A stretch of 64,000 bases of DNA from Phymatolithon calcareum (taxonomy: Eukaryota; Rhodophyta; Florideophyceae; Hapalidiales): positions 2,108,001 through 2,172,000 of the forward strand of contig OZ345368.1 of the NCBI GenBank assembly GCA_977006965.1, written 5' to 3'. The notes beneath the pieces are model-generated. The model was not told the DNA's origin. It saw only the letters and a list, made by a program, of their open reading frames with translations, and ran no database searches. The translations under genes were made by a program, and so were the position numbers. This document shows, in pieces, positions 27,274 through 37,815 of the stretch; position 1 is the stretch's first letter; the number at the start of each line of letters is the position of its first letter.

Positions 27274-27581
27274 TTTTTTTGCAACTGTTTAGTTGTTTAT
27301 TTGAAAGCCCTCATTATCACTCCTAAGACTGTACGGGAGCAGCTTTTCGTTACTTGTTCATTCTAGTATATCGCCTGGTCCCTACTACAGGGACTCGTCG
27401 TTTTCCATATTGTCAATTATGGTGACGCTGTAGAGTAGTATGGAGTCTAATGCTTTTTCCGTTCTTATCATATCTCCGGAGTCCAGTTCATACTTTGTTA
27501 GGTTCATTCCGCTTGCGTATTTTATGGCCAGCTGTCGATGTCTCACCTTGGTAAACCTGAGGATGGCCGGGATCTCATCCG
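27274..27581 (-). mobile_element. T2 LINE 3'-end insertion (308 bp)
   Basis: It is flanked by GTGCCGAAAATG at 27262-27273 and 27582-27593. On the minus strand it encodes the end of a LINE-B-type ORF2 (IPAILRFTKVRHRQLAIKYA, TEKALDSILLYSVTIIDNME, stop near 27385). The T2 tail follows (GCTGCTCCCGTACAGTCTTA, GAGGGCTTTCAAATAAAC, A-run). It is 5' truncated. Confidence 0.9.
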
Positions 27582-27593
27582 GTGCCGAAAATG

Positions 27594-28071
27594 GTGCTAC
27601 GAACACGTCGGTAGAACTGATGTTTGGGCATTGCATGGAGCAATGGTGCAGGTGCAAGAAATGAGGGGCGCCGGGTTTGTTACCTCTTCCTAATGCAACC
27701 GTGCACACATTTTATGGCCTGTCAAATCTGCACATCTTGCGCGAAGTACCATCAGAAGCCTCCTGGACTTAAAAAGCGTAACAGACAGTCGCGGATGTGT
27801 TGTGAAATGACACGGAAACTTAGCAATAATATGGAACTGGTCATTTCGAACCAGACTCACATAGAAGGATTTGGAAACCGAGTATATGCGGCGTCGTGAA
27901 ACATGAGGCCGATTATAAACTGACGAGAAGGGGAATACTTTATTCAAATTTGTTATCACATCAAGCACTTCTGTACGATCCACTATTAAACCGCGGAGCA
28001 GAGGCAATCCAGTGCCATATTGGCGCTCCCAGATGATCTGTCTATCTGATCAAGGCGAGGCGAGTTGGTAC
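27594..28071. other. No recognised gene
   Basis: This is unique-looking sequence that formed the target of the T2 insertion. A minus-strand frame (27690-28007) and a plus-strand frame (27624-27899) overlap and have no recognisable motif. Confidence 0.35.
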
Positions 28072-28335
28072 TCCTCTGGCTCATAGCGAGGTGCTGCCCT
28101 ATGATTACAGCCGTTTCCGGCACAAACATGGACGGTGAAAAATCTCTGGCCGTACCGCCTCGCGGAGGAGATTGATGAAAAGTCTATTCAGGGATAGGCC
28201 GTTGAAGTTGCTTAAATTTTGAACAATGAGAACTTGCTCGAATGCAAGTTCAGACGCTCTCTGCATGAGATAATGTACGAATATGCAAGATTGAGAGGCA
28301 CACTTCCCGTGCGTTTGAGATGAAATCAGTGAACT
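28072..28335 (-). repeat. Dispersed repeat shared with 19690-19970
   Basis: This copy keeps a longer minus-strand frame (28105-28449) including ASELAFEQVLIVQNLSNFNG and INLLREAVRPEIFHRP. The other copy is frameshifted. The conserved peptide suggests decayed transposon coding sequence of an unidentified family. Confidence 0.6.
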
Positions 28336-28485
28336 CAGAAGAATGGCATGGTTCCGACCTATAAGCAGAAGACCTCTTGTTGGACGAAATTTATTGTACT
28401 CACACAACAGTACTGGGTAGTCTGAGATCCTACGTTTTCCATCCGCCATTCTGTCTATGCGTTTTCGTGAGCTTCACAAATGTAC

Positions 28486-28541
28486 CTACTAACTGAAGTC
28501 TTGTCCATATCTTCGGAAGACTGTGGGGCTTACTTTGATAA
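28486..28541 (+). mobile_element. T5 LINE 3'-end insertion (56 bp)
   Basis: It is flanked by AAATGTAC at 28478-28485 and 28542-28549. The insert is the T5 end, GTCTTGTCCATATCTTCGGA, then AGACTGTGGGGCTTA and a short A-rich end. The match to the tails at 10304 and 11304 is clear. The 8-bp duplication is short, so the exact limits are moderately sure. Confidence 0.65.
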
Positions 28542-28549
28542 AAATGTAC

Positions 28550-29142
28550 AGGGTAGCAGTACACAATAGCTGCAAGATAGACGCGCCGAGAATACTCCCA
28601 AATTGCCCAGTTGAAGTACAGAACTGTCATTGCGCTGGGGCGCACAACGACGTACAACATCAGAGTTTCTGACACGATTTGGAAGTATCAAATTAACCGC
28701 CGCCATGTATAAATCGGTACCGTTAAGCACATCAAAATAGTTGGTATGTATGCTTATCGGTTTTCATGTCGACTGCTTTTATTTGCCTTTCTCGTAATTA
28801 AATGGATTTATTGAGAAGGTACTATGTGTCGCAACGTGAGGAAAGTCGGCACCTTTCTTAGCATTCTGCTAATCTCGAAATTTCAGTTGCCTTAATCAGA
28901 ATTACGTAATATCTCGTCAACGGCTCTGGCCACGTTGGTCTCCTCTGTGGGGGTCCATGTAGGCTTTCTCAGGATGCTGCTGAGTGTTCTAACTGCCGAT
29001 GCTTCTTTACTGCCCATTTCTTCTATCAACCTTGGCGAATTTATTGGCAAGTGTCGTACAAACCATCTTGCACAGGGGATTCTGTGCCTGCTTTCTTTTA
29101 TGTTCACTGCTTGGTGCGGAAGACAATTCTTTCTTTGCCTTT
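28550..29142. other. Mostly unrecognised; short block shared with 60660-60760
   Basis: A block near 28770-28860 (AATGGATTTATT, then GAGGAAAGTCGGCACCTTT) resembles 60705-60765. A 71-codon minus-strand frame (28892-29107) is open, but I do not recognise it. Confidence 0.35.
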
Positions 29143-29156
29143 CTCAGTGGCTGCAA

Positions 29157-29295
29157 GGGCCCTCACAGGGAGAGAAATTCGGATTATGGAGATATTAGAA
29201 GGATAATAGAGAGATGAGTATGGAAAACAGCGAGAAGCTGCCTTGTTACTCAAATTGAGGCTTTGGGAGCTTTTAAAATAAATCAGCATATATCC
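29157..29295 (+). mobile_element. T1 LINE 3'-end insertion (139 bp)
   Basis: It is flanked by CTCAGTGGCTGCAA (29143-29156) and CTCAGTGGCTACAA (29296-29309), with one difference. It encodes the last T1 residues (ALTGREIRIMEILEG) and ends with GAGAAGCTGCCTTGTTACTC, GGCTTTGGGAGCTTTTAAAA and TAAATCAGCATATATCC. Confidence 0.88.
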
Positions 29296-29309
29296 CTCAG
29301 TGGCTACAA

Positions 29310-30161
29310 TATGACACTGTTATTGATTGGATAATATCCTGAGTCAGAAGGTTTACTGAAGGAAACAAAATTGCCTCTTCGTCCCCTTCTGCTTTTGAAC
29401 GGCGATGAAGCTCGGCAGCAAACAGGAAGTTCATGTGTTCATATTAGTAACTTGGACGGCAAATATGTTTTATTGCATTGTATTCTCATTTTCCCCAGGC
29501 CGAGGCTATCGTCGTTTCAGTGACCGATGTTTCCTTCATCGATTTAACATTTAGGCCACAAAAGTATATCTACTGCGCAAGGGTTCAAATGGTTGTGACG
29601 TCAAGCAATGATCTGGTGCGAAGAACGTACGTACGAAACTGCGCGAAAATTGGCCATGAGCTTTGAGAAAACGGTGTGTGCAGACGGGATTCCTTTGTTT
29701 GGTTCGGCTCGAGATCGCTCTATCGTCTTGTAGCTCTTGTGTTCTCTCAGACTCGACTACGTTACAGGTAGGCTAACTTATACAAGGTTGGGTCAAGGGT
29801 ATTGTGAAGATTGTGCTCAAATTGACTGCCAGTGTCGGTCGTACTGACGGTGCGAGACAACAACGCACGGTTGCCGTGGAAGCTGATAAGCTGTCAGCAA
29901 TGCGGTTCAGGAAGCACAGAAACCCATGCTGGATATCGCAGACACACGGACTGGCCGAAGAGCCTTGCGTGATGCCCGTGCTGGGTGATACACCACGTTC
30001 AAGGGAACTCGCTTGGTCTTGAACAAACGGCCATTCTTGTTACATATTATGGTGTTTGTTTTTTGCAGGCGTGCAGATTGCGGACCAAGGCCATCGAGCT
30101 TCAAACAGGTTCAAAGAGCATCCGTGCGGCACTAGCAGGACCAACATCGATCTGCGTCTCG
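29310..30161. other. No recognised gene
   Basis: There is no supported coding region. The largest frames (29478-29666, 29804-30022) show no motif. GT-AG combinations exist, but nothing marks an exon. Confidence 0.35.
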
Positions 30162-30172
30162 CGAAGTGAAAG

Positions 30173-30214
30173 AAGAAGTGTAAGTTTTTTATTTAAAAGT
30201 TACCAACGCATTCA
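30173..30214 (-). mobile_element. 42-bp T3 LINE 3'-end insertion
   Basis: It is flanked by CGAAGTGAAAG at 30162-30172 and 30215-30225. The insert is only the terminal T3 sequence (minus strand GAATGCGTTGGTAACTTTTA then AATAAAAAACTTACACTTCT). It is the shortest insertion defined by a duplication in this window. Confidence 0.8.
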
Positions 30215-30461
30215 CGAAGTGAAAGCAAAGCGCTACGTTCATGTTTTTTCAAAGACAGGAAACAGTTTACACCGGTTCGCCTTTTCGACGAGGAAACCTT
30301 GCCGATCCATACAGTACAGCAAAAACGTTAGATACCACAATTTCTCATCGATGCGGTGCATGTAGCTAAGATTTTTTGCAAAAATCCCGCAATCCGCGGA
30401 ACTATCGATGAGATGGTGCAACCGTGGACATGACCTACAGAACCGCCCAGAAAGTACAATA

Positions 30462-31202
30462 CAGTCGAACCTGTATAGCTGCAACCTGTATAGCTGCAAA
30501 ACCTGCATTCGTGCAATCGAATCGCCTAGACCGATTTGGTATATGCCGAAAAGTAACTAAATTTAAACCTACCTTGCAAACTGCATTAGTGCAACTGAAG
30601 GGAATGCCACCCTTAATTTTGAATAAAATTTTGATAGCACGGATTGCAACAGAGACTGGCTCTCGTCATACATCGTGCAGGGCTGCTTGCCAAGTAAGTT
30701 CCATGTGCTACATAGAATAGCGTTATTTGATGATGCTCATCCCTGCAGGAAACACCACTGCGCATACCTCGTCAGCCCAAATGAGGAGGATGACTGCATC
30801 GCAGATGTGGAAGAGGCGGCACTTGTCGGCGATATCCTGCATGAAATGAATCCTGTTGAGACCAGCGAGGCCGCTGAGAGTGTTGAAAAGGAGAACAAGC
30901 CGAAATTGTCGCTTGCTCAGCAGTTGCGTCATCTGAGTTTGGCAGTAGAGATCATGGACGAGAGAGGAGAGTGTTCGTGGTCTGTGCGGCGCGCCATCCA
31001 CGCATCGCAACGTAAGATTCGCTCCGACCACAAGAAGGGGCTCCAGCAGAGAAAGGTCACTGATTGGTTCAACTGAGCCTCGTGGACGATTGGGTAGAAT
31101 GTTTCTGTAGCCCCTTATGATAAAGCCTCCAAGACTGCAAAACCTCTATTACTGCATACCAACCTGCTTTACCGCCGTGTTGCAGCTATACAGGTTCGAC
31201 TG
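30462..31202 (+). mobile_element. Tigger/pogo-type DNA transposon, internally deleted
   Basis: The 741-bp element is bounded by the target dinucleotide TA (30460-30461 and 31203-31204) and inverted repeats CAGTCGAACCTGTATAGCTG (30462 onward and its complement ending 31202). Both sides have subterminal short repeats of the CTGCATTAGTGCAA kind, and on the left TATAGCTGCAA is doubled. The inside keeps only the C-terminal part of a transposase, so it could move only with a transposase supplied from elsewhere. TA duplication, CAG termini and the C-terminal signature all fit the Tc1/mariner-related pogo/Tigger group. Confidence 0.88.
30675..31076 (+). pseudogene. Tigger/pogo transposase C-terminal remnant
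   Basis: The frame ends with AQQLRHLSLAVEIMDERGE ... RKIRSDHKKGLQQRKVTDWF and a stop, matching the helix plus basic QxxITDFF-type tail of Tigger/jerky transposases. An acidic stretch (NEEDDCIADVEEAALVGDI) precedes it, as usual in the group. The DDE catalytic core is deleted. A GTAAGT...CCCTGCAG pair at about 30692-30748 may be a retained intron, in which case the coding remnant begins at about 30749. Confidence 0.75.
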
Positions 31203-31204
31203 TA

Positions 31205-31686
31205 CTTATACTGTAAATTGAAAAGCTTGTCTTTAACCTGAAAAAGCCTTATTTGCAGTTTGATTTTAGGTACTGTATCATATTCAGGCCTTCCTGATAA
31301 CCGGTTTCAAATTTCGAACTCAATTAGCACCACCACAAAGATTGAAAGTAGTTGGCGTACGTTACGTCACGGAAATGTGGCATTGGTGGGCCGACAACCA
31401 CATAAAAATTTCCAAATTTAAACTACATCGGGGAGGTTTGCAACAACCTGCAGCAATCATGGATCGACGTCCGTCTTGGCCCGTCACCTTCGTTCGCCGT
31501 ATCGGGAAGGTGCTTTCGAGGCGTCAATGCAGCAATTCGTTTGCATGCGCCGGGAACTGCCACCGTCCCCCCATCTTGTCGCGCATTGTATAACTACAGT
31601 AGTGCATTTGCTCTGCCGCTCCCCGACCTCGCGACTCCCTAAAAGATTATTTCTCTCGGCTTGCATCGGTCTTCCGCACCACCGCG
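31205..31686. other. Upstream flank of the copper transporter gene
   Basis: There is no coding feature I can support. The 83- and 132-codon frames here (31342-31593, 31476-31874) overlap the Ctr gene region or each other. This stretch should hold the Ctr promoter, but I see no convincing TATA element. Confidence 0.4.
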
Positions 31687-32271
31687 ATGGATTATGGAGC
31701 CTACGTGCAGACGGTCATCCGGCAAATTGCGACCGACCACTCGAACCATGGTCACAAAGATATGGGAAATTCCACCATGGGCGAAATGGTGAAGAACACC
31801 ACGGGGATGATGAATGGTACCACGCCGAATCACCCGAACCATTCAGATGTCGGTGCCAGCATCGCTGGCGATAGCATGCACACGATGAACCACGCAATGT
31901 CGCCGTATCTCTTCGGAAACAAGAAGGATTTCTTCGTCTTGTTCAACGAGGCGAAGGTCACCTCCTCCGGCGGACTTGCGATTGCCATTGTCGTATCGTT
32001 TATCTTCGCGTTGCTCGCCACCATGTTTTCGGAGTACAGCAAGTTGCTCGAGGGCGGCGCTGCCCGCAACAAGCAGCGTATTTCAGGCCTGCTTATTGCC
32101 TCTACTGTCACCTTCGCGCTCCGCATCTTCCTGCATTACGTTGCAATGCTCATTGTCATGACGATGAACGTCTGGCTTATTATCGCCGTTGTCGTGGGTC
32201 ATGGTGTCGGACATTTCTTGTTTCAAGTCTCATTTCAACGAAAACCAGTTGAGGCAGCCTGTGAATGCTAG
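31687..32271 (+). CDS. Ctr-family copper transporter
   Basis: This is an intact single-exon gene of 194 residues, the usual size for Ctr proteins, which form trimeric Cu(I) channels in the plasma or vacuolar membrane. The N-terminus is rich in His and Met (HSNHGHKDMGNSTMGEM, MHTMNHAM), the copper-collecting region. TM1 spans about residues 96-113, TM2 about 134-158 and TM3 about 162-180. TM2 carries the essential MxxxM motif (M154-LIV-M158) and TM3 the GxxxG packing motif (GHGVG, 171-175). The tail ends in a CEC motif, a Cys pair of the kind that binds copper in Ctr C-termini. The first Met was chosen because it opens the frame and keeps the whole His/Met region. It is flanked by a Tigger element upstream. 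Confidence 0.93.
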   Translation: MDYGAYVQTVIRQIATDHSNHGHKDMGNSTMGEMVKNTTGMMNGTTPNHPNHSDVGASIAGDSMHTMNHAMSPYLFGNKKDFFVLFNEAKVTSSGGLAIAIVVSFIFALLATMFSEYSKLLEGGAARNKQRISGLLIASTVTFALRIFLHYVAMLIVMTMNVWLIIAVVVGHGVGHFLFQVSFQRKPVEAACEC

Positions 32272-33099
32272 ACCGCCACGGAATGAGATTGAGTACGGTG
32301 TTGCGTCGAGTGCCGGACCGGCGACGAATTTCCACGCTTGCGACTGCTCTTGTCCGCTTGTCAACTGTCGCGGCGCACGGCGGAGAGATCGTGCTTGGCG
32401 GCTGCGTGTAGTGCTATGTATGTTTTTGGTCGTGCTATCATTATTATAAACGCCCTATGTGTAACTAACTGGGCTTTCTTTTCTTACTACTCCGGGTTCC
32501 AGTGCCCACCTGTCGCCCTGTTCAACATTCTAGTGAAGAGCCGCTCGCAGCATGAGATTAATTCTAGTTTTCTTTCTGCTTTCTCTAAGCTCTTTTTGAA
32601 GCTATGACGTAGGAGCACCAATGGGGCATTGTACAATGAGGGACTCGGTCCCTGTCATGCTGCACAAAGATGGACAAGAGCATTAATCCACAGCTTTTCT
32701 GCAACTATCCTGGACCAGCCCCTTTGTAGAAGACACCATCTAACGAACGAGTAAATCCTTGAGTGGGTTGTACGAGCCACTTGAGTAAACGGTTGGAGCA
32801 GAAGTGCTTTGTCCATGACAAGAGCAGCGGCCATGTCTCCGATATATCTCAGGCTACGCATCCAGTCCTTGACGTAGGGTTGGGCACTACTATTTCTCTC
32901 TTACAACCGCTGGCCTCGGGCGGCACTTCGTTCCGTGGGACCTCTTCTTGCTTGATGTTGTGTCGAAGTCATACACAGCGTGCAGTGCAGTTGGCTCGCA
33001 ATAGCTCTTGCGGGGTGCCTCCGTCGTCGATGTTTCAGCAACCCAAGACGTCCCGCTCAGCGCTCGGGCGAAGCGGGTCTTCGGCAGACGTTATCGGCT
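32272..33099. other. Downstream flank of Ctr; possible decayed LINE 3' part
   Basis: Sequence after the Ctr stop shows no gene. From about 32640 the minus strand may continue the decayed RT element at 33.1 kb (thumb/connection region), but the reading is too broken to outline. Confidence 0.35.
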
Positions 33100-33860
33100 C
33101 ACTTCCTGTGAGTGCACTTTGAACCTCAGACGTTCGTCGAAATGAACCCCGAGGAACTTGTATACCACAACTGCGTCGATTGTATCGCCCTCAATATTGA
33201 TTTTACCGTCAAGAATTTCCTACGGTGACCGTCCGTCTGGAGCAAATCCTAAAACGAGGAATTTCCGGGCGTCCACCTTGATTCGCAAACGGCCGCATAA
33301 ACGGGAGAGTATCCGGGTGGCATCATTGAGCTTTGAGATGACTTCTTCCCAAGTTCTGACGGTGGCATGAAAGTTAGTGTTGTCGGCAAGACAAAAATTG
33401 AACCAGGTTGTCAAAATGTACACGGTTTCCAAAGTTTTGGCACCACCGAGCTCCCTTGGGGTACTCGCATCCTATCTTAGGCACACTCAACAGAACGACC
33501 TTGTTGATGTGTCATCGTCGAGCTCGGCGATCTGTCAAATAGGAATGCACACAGCACATCATATTGGGTAGGCAGGTCCGCCATTTTTGCCAGCAAGTCA
33601 GGATTATAGACAAGATCGTATGTAACGCTGATATCGAGGAACTGGACTTTGGACATACGCCGAAGGGGGGATGCGTCTTCCGTACGTTGTGCCGTAGAGG
33701 CGAGGTTTTCAGCTCTAGCTCAGGAACGACGTCATCCTTGAGCCTCATCGACTGGGCATCTCAATTATGTAGGCTACCGATCCCATCACCTTCAAAATTC
33801 GCAGTGCGCCTAAGAACCTGGCGCGCCAGAACGTTGAGAATTATGTTCACATCATAATCA
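33100..33860 (-). pseudogene. LINE reverse transcriptase relic of another family
   Basis: Minus-strand fragments in three frames follow the order of an RT palm and thumb: DLVYNPDLLAKMADLPTQYD near 33580 (pre-motif A region), RVPQGSSVVPKLW at about 33440-33480 (motif B), CLADNTNFHATVRTWEEVIS (degenerate motif C, LADN for FADD) with LRIKVDARKFLVLGFAP, and VYKFLGVHFDERLRFK (thumb start). Several stops and frameshifts are present. The style is CR1/Jockey- or RTE-like and clearly different from LINE-A and LINE-B. Confidence 0.78.
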
Positions 33861-34080
33861 AGTTGTCAACATTTAAATTACCTGTTTTCGATTTTTGTCG
33901 AGGTAGAACTTAAGATTAGAGTGCACTTGCGCTTGTGCAAGACTGCTACGACGATTTATCTCGCAACTCCTCCTGCTTGCTGACAATCGGCTTTGCATTC
34001 GCTCGGCTTTCGTTTTGTTGTATTGTGCATTGCAAAAAGCGGAATTTCTACGTTTCGTAGTTTTTATTGTAGCTTTCTTA
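33861..34080. other. No recognised feature
   Basis: AT-rich sequence in which I see nothing to annotate. Confidence 0.4.
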
Positions 34081-34091
34081 GTCTAACTCGG

Positions 34092-34263
34092 GGGATATAT
34101 GTTGATTTGTTTTAAAAGCACCCAAGACCTCACTATGAGTAACGAGGCAGCTTCTCAATTACTTCTAACTTACCGCATTCTATTTTCCTAACATTTCCTT
34201 GATTCGAGTTTTCTCTTCATATGAGAGTTCTAGTTAGTCTTTTGCATTCATATTCAGTCTCTG
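34092..34263 (-). mobile_element. T1 LINE 3'-end insertion (172 bp)
   Basis: It is flanked by GTCTAACTCGG at 34081-34091 and 34264-34274. On the minus strand it begins in the T1 C-terminal peptide (ETEYECKRLTRTL, then a stop) and ends with GAGAAGCTGCCTCGTTACTC, AGTGAGGTCTTGGGTGCTTT and the AAAACAAATCAACATATATC end. Confidence 0.9.
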
Positions 34264-34274
34264 GTCTAACTCGG

Positions 34275-36500
34275 ATACTAAAAGGTCTCAATCGTTAAAG
34301 AATTTCTGCCCAGTTTGTCGGATCCCTTTTAATGTTCTGGGGCAGACTATCCGTTGGGAGATGCACCGTGGTTGAAGTGTTCAGAAGAACTCTTCCGAAG
34401 TCCATCAGATAATTCAAAAGTTTGATTAGGGGTCTCCGTCAGAGAAGATGCAAATCCGGACGCCATGCATTCAAAACACTTTGTCTTGAAATACATTCGC
34501 CACATCAGATTCGATTGCAGTTTTCACCATAGTGCCGAATATTGCGTGCGTCGATAGTCCGCCCACAACGTCCAGCATAGTATCACAGCCCTCTTTGCCG
34601 CACCGGTTGGAATTAGCAAAACTCCCCTGCGCACCCGTCGCGTGGCAAGGTACCCCCTAAAGATGGCTTCAAGTTGTCCCCCGAGAGGTCTTTTGATTAA
34701 GAGTCCCCGCCCCCGAAGTTATTCGTCAACACGCCAAGAAGATTTTTTGCTGCCAAGGGTTGCTGCCCACTTGGCAATGTTTACTGCGAAGAAGAAAAAC
34801 GTAGGAGGTGATGGATACTAGAGTTGGAGAAAATGGAGATGAGTGACGGAATTGTGATTAGGAAACATAATTGTTACACAGGGAAGTTACCGAGACCCAA
34901 GCTGCTCTGTTGTCGGCTCGTACTGGTGTAGATGACTTGCAAAATAAAAATACAATTCCCCTCTCACTGCTTCTCAGGTTGACAATGGGTTCTTGAAACG
35001 TTTTTTCAGTCCCATTCCGTGTCGCGTGGATCATGAATACGTTCACAGACACGGCTCCGAATGACAACCTATGCGCAGACTGGAACATGAGGCCGGCAGA
35101 GTCGACGTACGACACAGATGATAGCTTTAAGATGCTAAGGGCTAAAGCTGGAGAATGTGAATTCGGAGCAAAGCCTCGTTGCTCTTGGAGGTCAGACACT
35201 CCCTAGAATCTTTTTGGATTGAAGAATAATTAAAAGTGTCGCAGTCTTACGAATGTACGGACAAGGTTTAGTGAGTTGTTACCCTCGCAGGAAAGTGATA
35301 GATTTTTCCGTCGAACTACAGAACCTCAAAATCGAAAACTTCCCAGAGCAACCGGGATCGTTCCACGGCAGAGACAGATGCCGATGCCCGGATAGGCGCA
35401 ATGTTTTCTGGATCTCTCTCTTTCTTTCTTTATTGCATGATATCTGGGTTACACAAAATTTGCGTTATTCAACATCTCGGGGGCGTCTTACATGCTCCTG
35501 GACTGGATCTATTTGGGGTACTCGGGTAATTGCTACCTGCGCGTACTGGACGAGCTCCTGGCCATGTTACAGGCTATGGAAAACCTACATCCCAACACAG
35601 CAGACTAAATACTCCCCGCAAATCGACCACCACCCCGCGTGACACATGAACGTGGACTAATTTCCATCTCAAGGCCCCTCAGGGGATCAGATGTGGATTT
35701 TACAGAGCATTGAAACGTGAAACACACACCATGAGCAAATCTTCACCGGACAGAATCGAACCGAATTTCTAGGCACTCGAAAAGTGGCCCCAACCATCAG
35801 CAGATGTGTTGGTAGCTTTAAATAGAACCTATTTTTCTTCTTCCCGCTAGTAGGTTTTTTTGTAATTTGAAATTTATTGAACGCCCTCAGAAGACCTCAT
35901 GAGGCTGCAAGGAAAAAGCGCTTCAGCAGCTACTCTCTTGTATCTTCGATCATCTACTCAAATTCTTGTAACCCGGGGCAATAGCTGCAAAACCCTCTTC
36001 CGGGGGCGGAGGGAAAAGCTTGGAGTCCAATGGTCAGATTTCATATGTGGCTCAGGGTCTTACTGTGTCACACCACTACAGGGCGACGTCAATGTGCACT
36101 TGCGAAACGTAATTCAATTCTTGCTTGTGTCGGGACTAGCACCTGGGTTTCTAAATTTCTTTTTACCAAGAGGGAGGTCCTGGCTTGTGCGCTAACTGCC
36201 ACGTCGCTCACTTTGTGCATCGACATGCATATTGTACTCTGGTCATTTATCCTTGGATTACGATTGTTGCGGCGCTTAGTCGACAGATTCAGTGGGGGCT
36301 GAGTTCGTCATCTTGACTTCGGAGGAAAGATCTCAAATCCATCGGCGCGGTAGTTTCCCAGTATTCACAATGTCGTTCGATGAAACGTTTAAAGCCACTA
36401 ATAGAGCTTCTTTTAGGGAAGAAGGGTGCATCGAAATAGCAGCAGCACTAGATTGGGACCTATTCTTCTATTCTGTTCTCTTCGAGGACGGTTTAGAATC
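34275..36500. other. Long stretch without recognised gene; T2 tail at about 35855-35930 (minus)
   Basis: A T2-like end in minus orientation (T-run, then GTAATTTGAAATTTATTGAA and CGCCCTCAGAAGACCTCATG) lies at 35855-35930; no target duplication was found. Open frames at 34858-35199 (minus), 35253-35642, 35899-36195 and 36292-36534 (plus) are not recognisable. The stretch directly left of the Copia LTR may be unique sequence. Confidence 0.4.
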
Positions 36501-36758
36501 TGTCGACAGTCGTGCGTCATCTTCGGACTCATGACCCGGGCAACTAGCCCTACAAGGAAGAGGTCGAGTCGAGGTAGGGGAACTTAGAGTTATTGTTTGT
36601 GCTATTTGATTGATTGATTTGAGTCAACGGCTGACAAGTTGAGCAACGGCAGGACGGTGCTCCGAAATGAGGCGGTCGTTGTACTGTATGTTTGATCACT
36701 GCGTTGGCGTGGTGCGCTTTAAGTTGAAGAAGAGTCTTCGGTAAGTTCATGCATTACA
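36501..36758 (+). repeat. 5' LTR of split Copia element
   Basis: It begins TGTCGACAGTCGTGCG and ends near CATTACA, about 258 bp. It is very similar to 51178-51432 along its length (shared GATTGATTGATTTGAGTCAA and CGGTCGTTGTACTGTATGTT), differing by scattered substitutions and a short indel. TG...CA termini fit an LTR. No 5-bp target duplication is seen between the outer flanks (GAATC against GTTCG), so one end may be mis-set or rearranged. Confidence 0.82.
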
Positions 36759-36810
36759 GTCTGAAAGGCGGAAGGCAATGAGTTCTTAATCGGATAGGGG
36801 CGGCACTTCA

Positions 36811-37815
36811 TTGGTGGCAACCCAACATTTTCTGACGAACATCTTCGGTTTAAAAAGGTTATGGGCCCAGGCCAACGGTGAGGAACAAAATAACGCTACC
36901 TCGCAAGTTTCGTTGGCAGTCATGGCTGAGGAGAAAGCAAAAGGTATTCCCGTCTTTCGTGGGCCGGCAGATCGTTTCCTGTTTTGGGCTACACGAGTCG
37001 AGGCCATCCTGGCGGAGAAGGACGCAATTGACGTTCTCGAGAAGGAGGACATAGCAGAGGCAGATAAGAAATCTGCAGCTAAAGCCTGCCGCGTCATTCT
37101 TCGTGGCCTTGGAGATGTTCCGCTAGCAATCGTTATGCAACACAAGAAACATCCTAATAAAATGTGGAAGGCGCTTCACGAGCGCTATGTGTCCAGCACT
37201 GTCTTCTCAAAAGCGGCACTTCAGACGGAGCTCGCACGACTTCGTTACGGAGGTGAAGATATGAACCAGTATATTGTTATGTTCGAAAACTTGTTGGCAC
37301 GACTAAAGTCGATGAATGTCAATATGGACGAAGGGATGCTAGTAGCAATGTTCTTTGAGTGTTTTGGCAAGAGAAATGACAGTCCGTATGGAAGTGCAAT
37401 AGCAGCGCTGCAAACTAAGGACGAAGTCACATTGCAGCAGGCGTCGGCGAAGTTGATGGAAGAGTACCAGTCTCAGGTTACATCAAGGGACAGCATTACG
37501 CAGGAGGCGAGAATCAAAGGCGACCACGCTCTCTCCGTCGAGAAAGATGGTGTAAAACGCGGCAAGTGTTTCTACTGTGGAAAACGTGGGCATTGGAAGC
37601 GTCAGTGCAAGGCACGTGAGCACGATTTGGCAAAGAAGAAAGTTGAGGACAGCGATAGCAAAATCGAACGTGCGTTCATGACAAGTACTGTTTTAAACAG
37701 CACCGTCAGGCACGCACTTCTTGATTCGGGAGCTACGAGTAACATGATATGCTGTAAAAACCATATAATGGAGATTCGCAAGTCGGATGTACTGTTGCGT
37801 CCAACGCCACAATAA
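36811..37815 (+). CDS. Copia gag and protease (5' part of polyprotein)
   Basis: This is an open frame of 334 codons directly downstream of the 5' LTR. The gag part (residues 1 to about 240) has the helical UBN2-like fold region (MWKALHERYVSSTVFSKAAL, MNQYIVMFENLLARLKSM) and one CCHC zinc knuckle (CFYCGKRGHWKRQC). A retroviral-type protease start follows with the active-site motif HALLDSGATSNMI. The polyprotein is cut soon after the protease motif at 37815, where sequence unrelated to Copia begins. Gag packages element RNA and the protease would mature the polyprotein. A true start upstream of the first Met cannot be excluded. Confidence 0.88.
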   Translation: MVATQHFLTNIFGLKRLWAQANGEEQNNATSQVSLAVMAEEKAKGIPVFRGPADRFLFWATRVEAILAEKDAIDVLEKEDIAEADKKSAAKACRVILRGLGDVPLAIVMQHKKHPNKMWKALHERYVSSTVFSKAALQTELARLRYGGEDMNQYIVMFENLLARLKSMNVNMDEGMLVAMFFECFGKRNDSPYGSAIAALQTKDEVTLQQASAKLMEEYQSQVTSRDSITQEARIKGDHALSVEKDGVKRGKCFYCGKRGHWKRQCKAREHDLAKKKVEDSDSKIERAFMTSTVLNSTVRHALLDSGATSNMICCKNHIMEIRKSDVLLRPTPQ

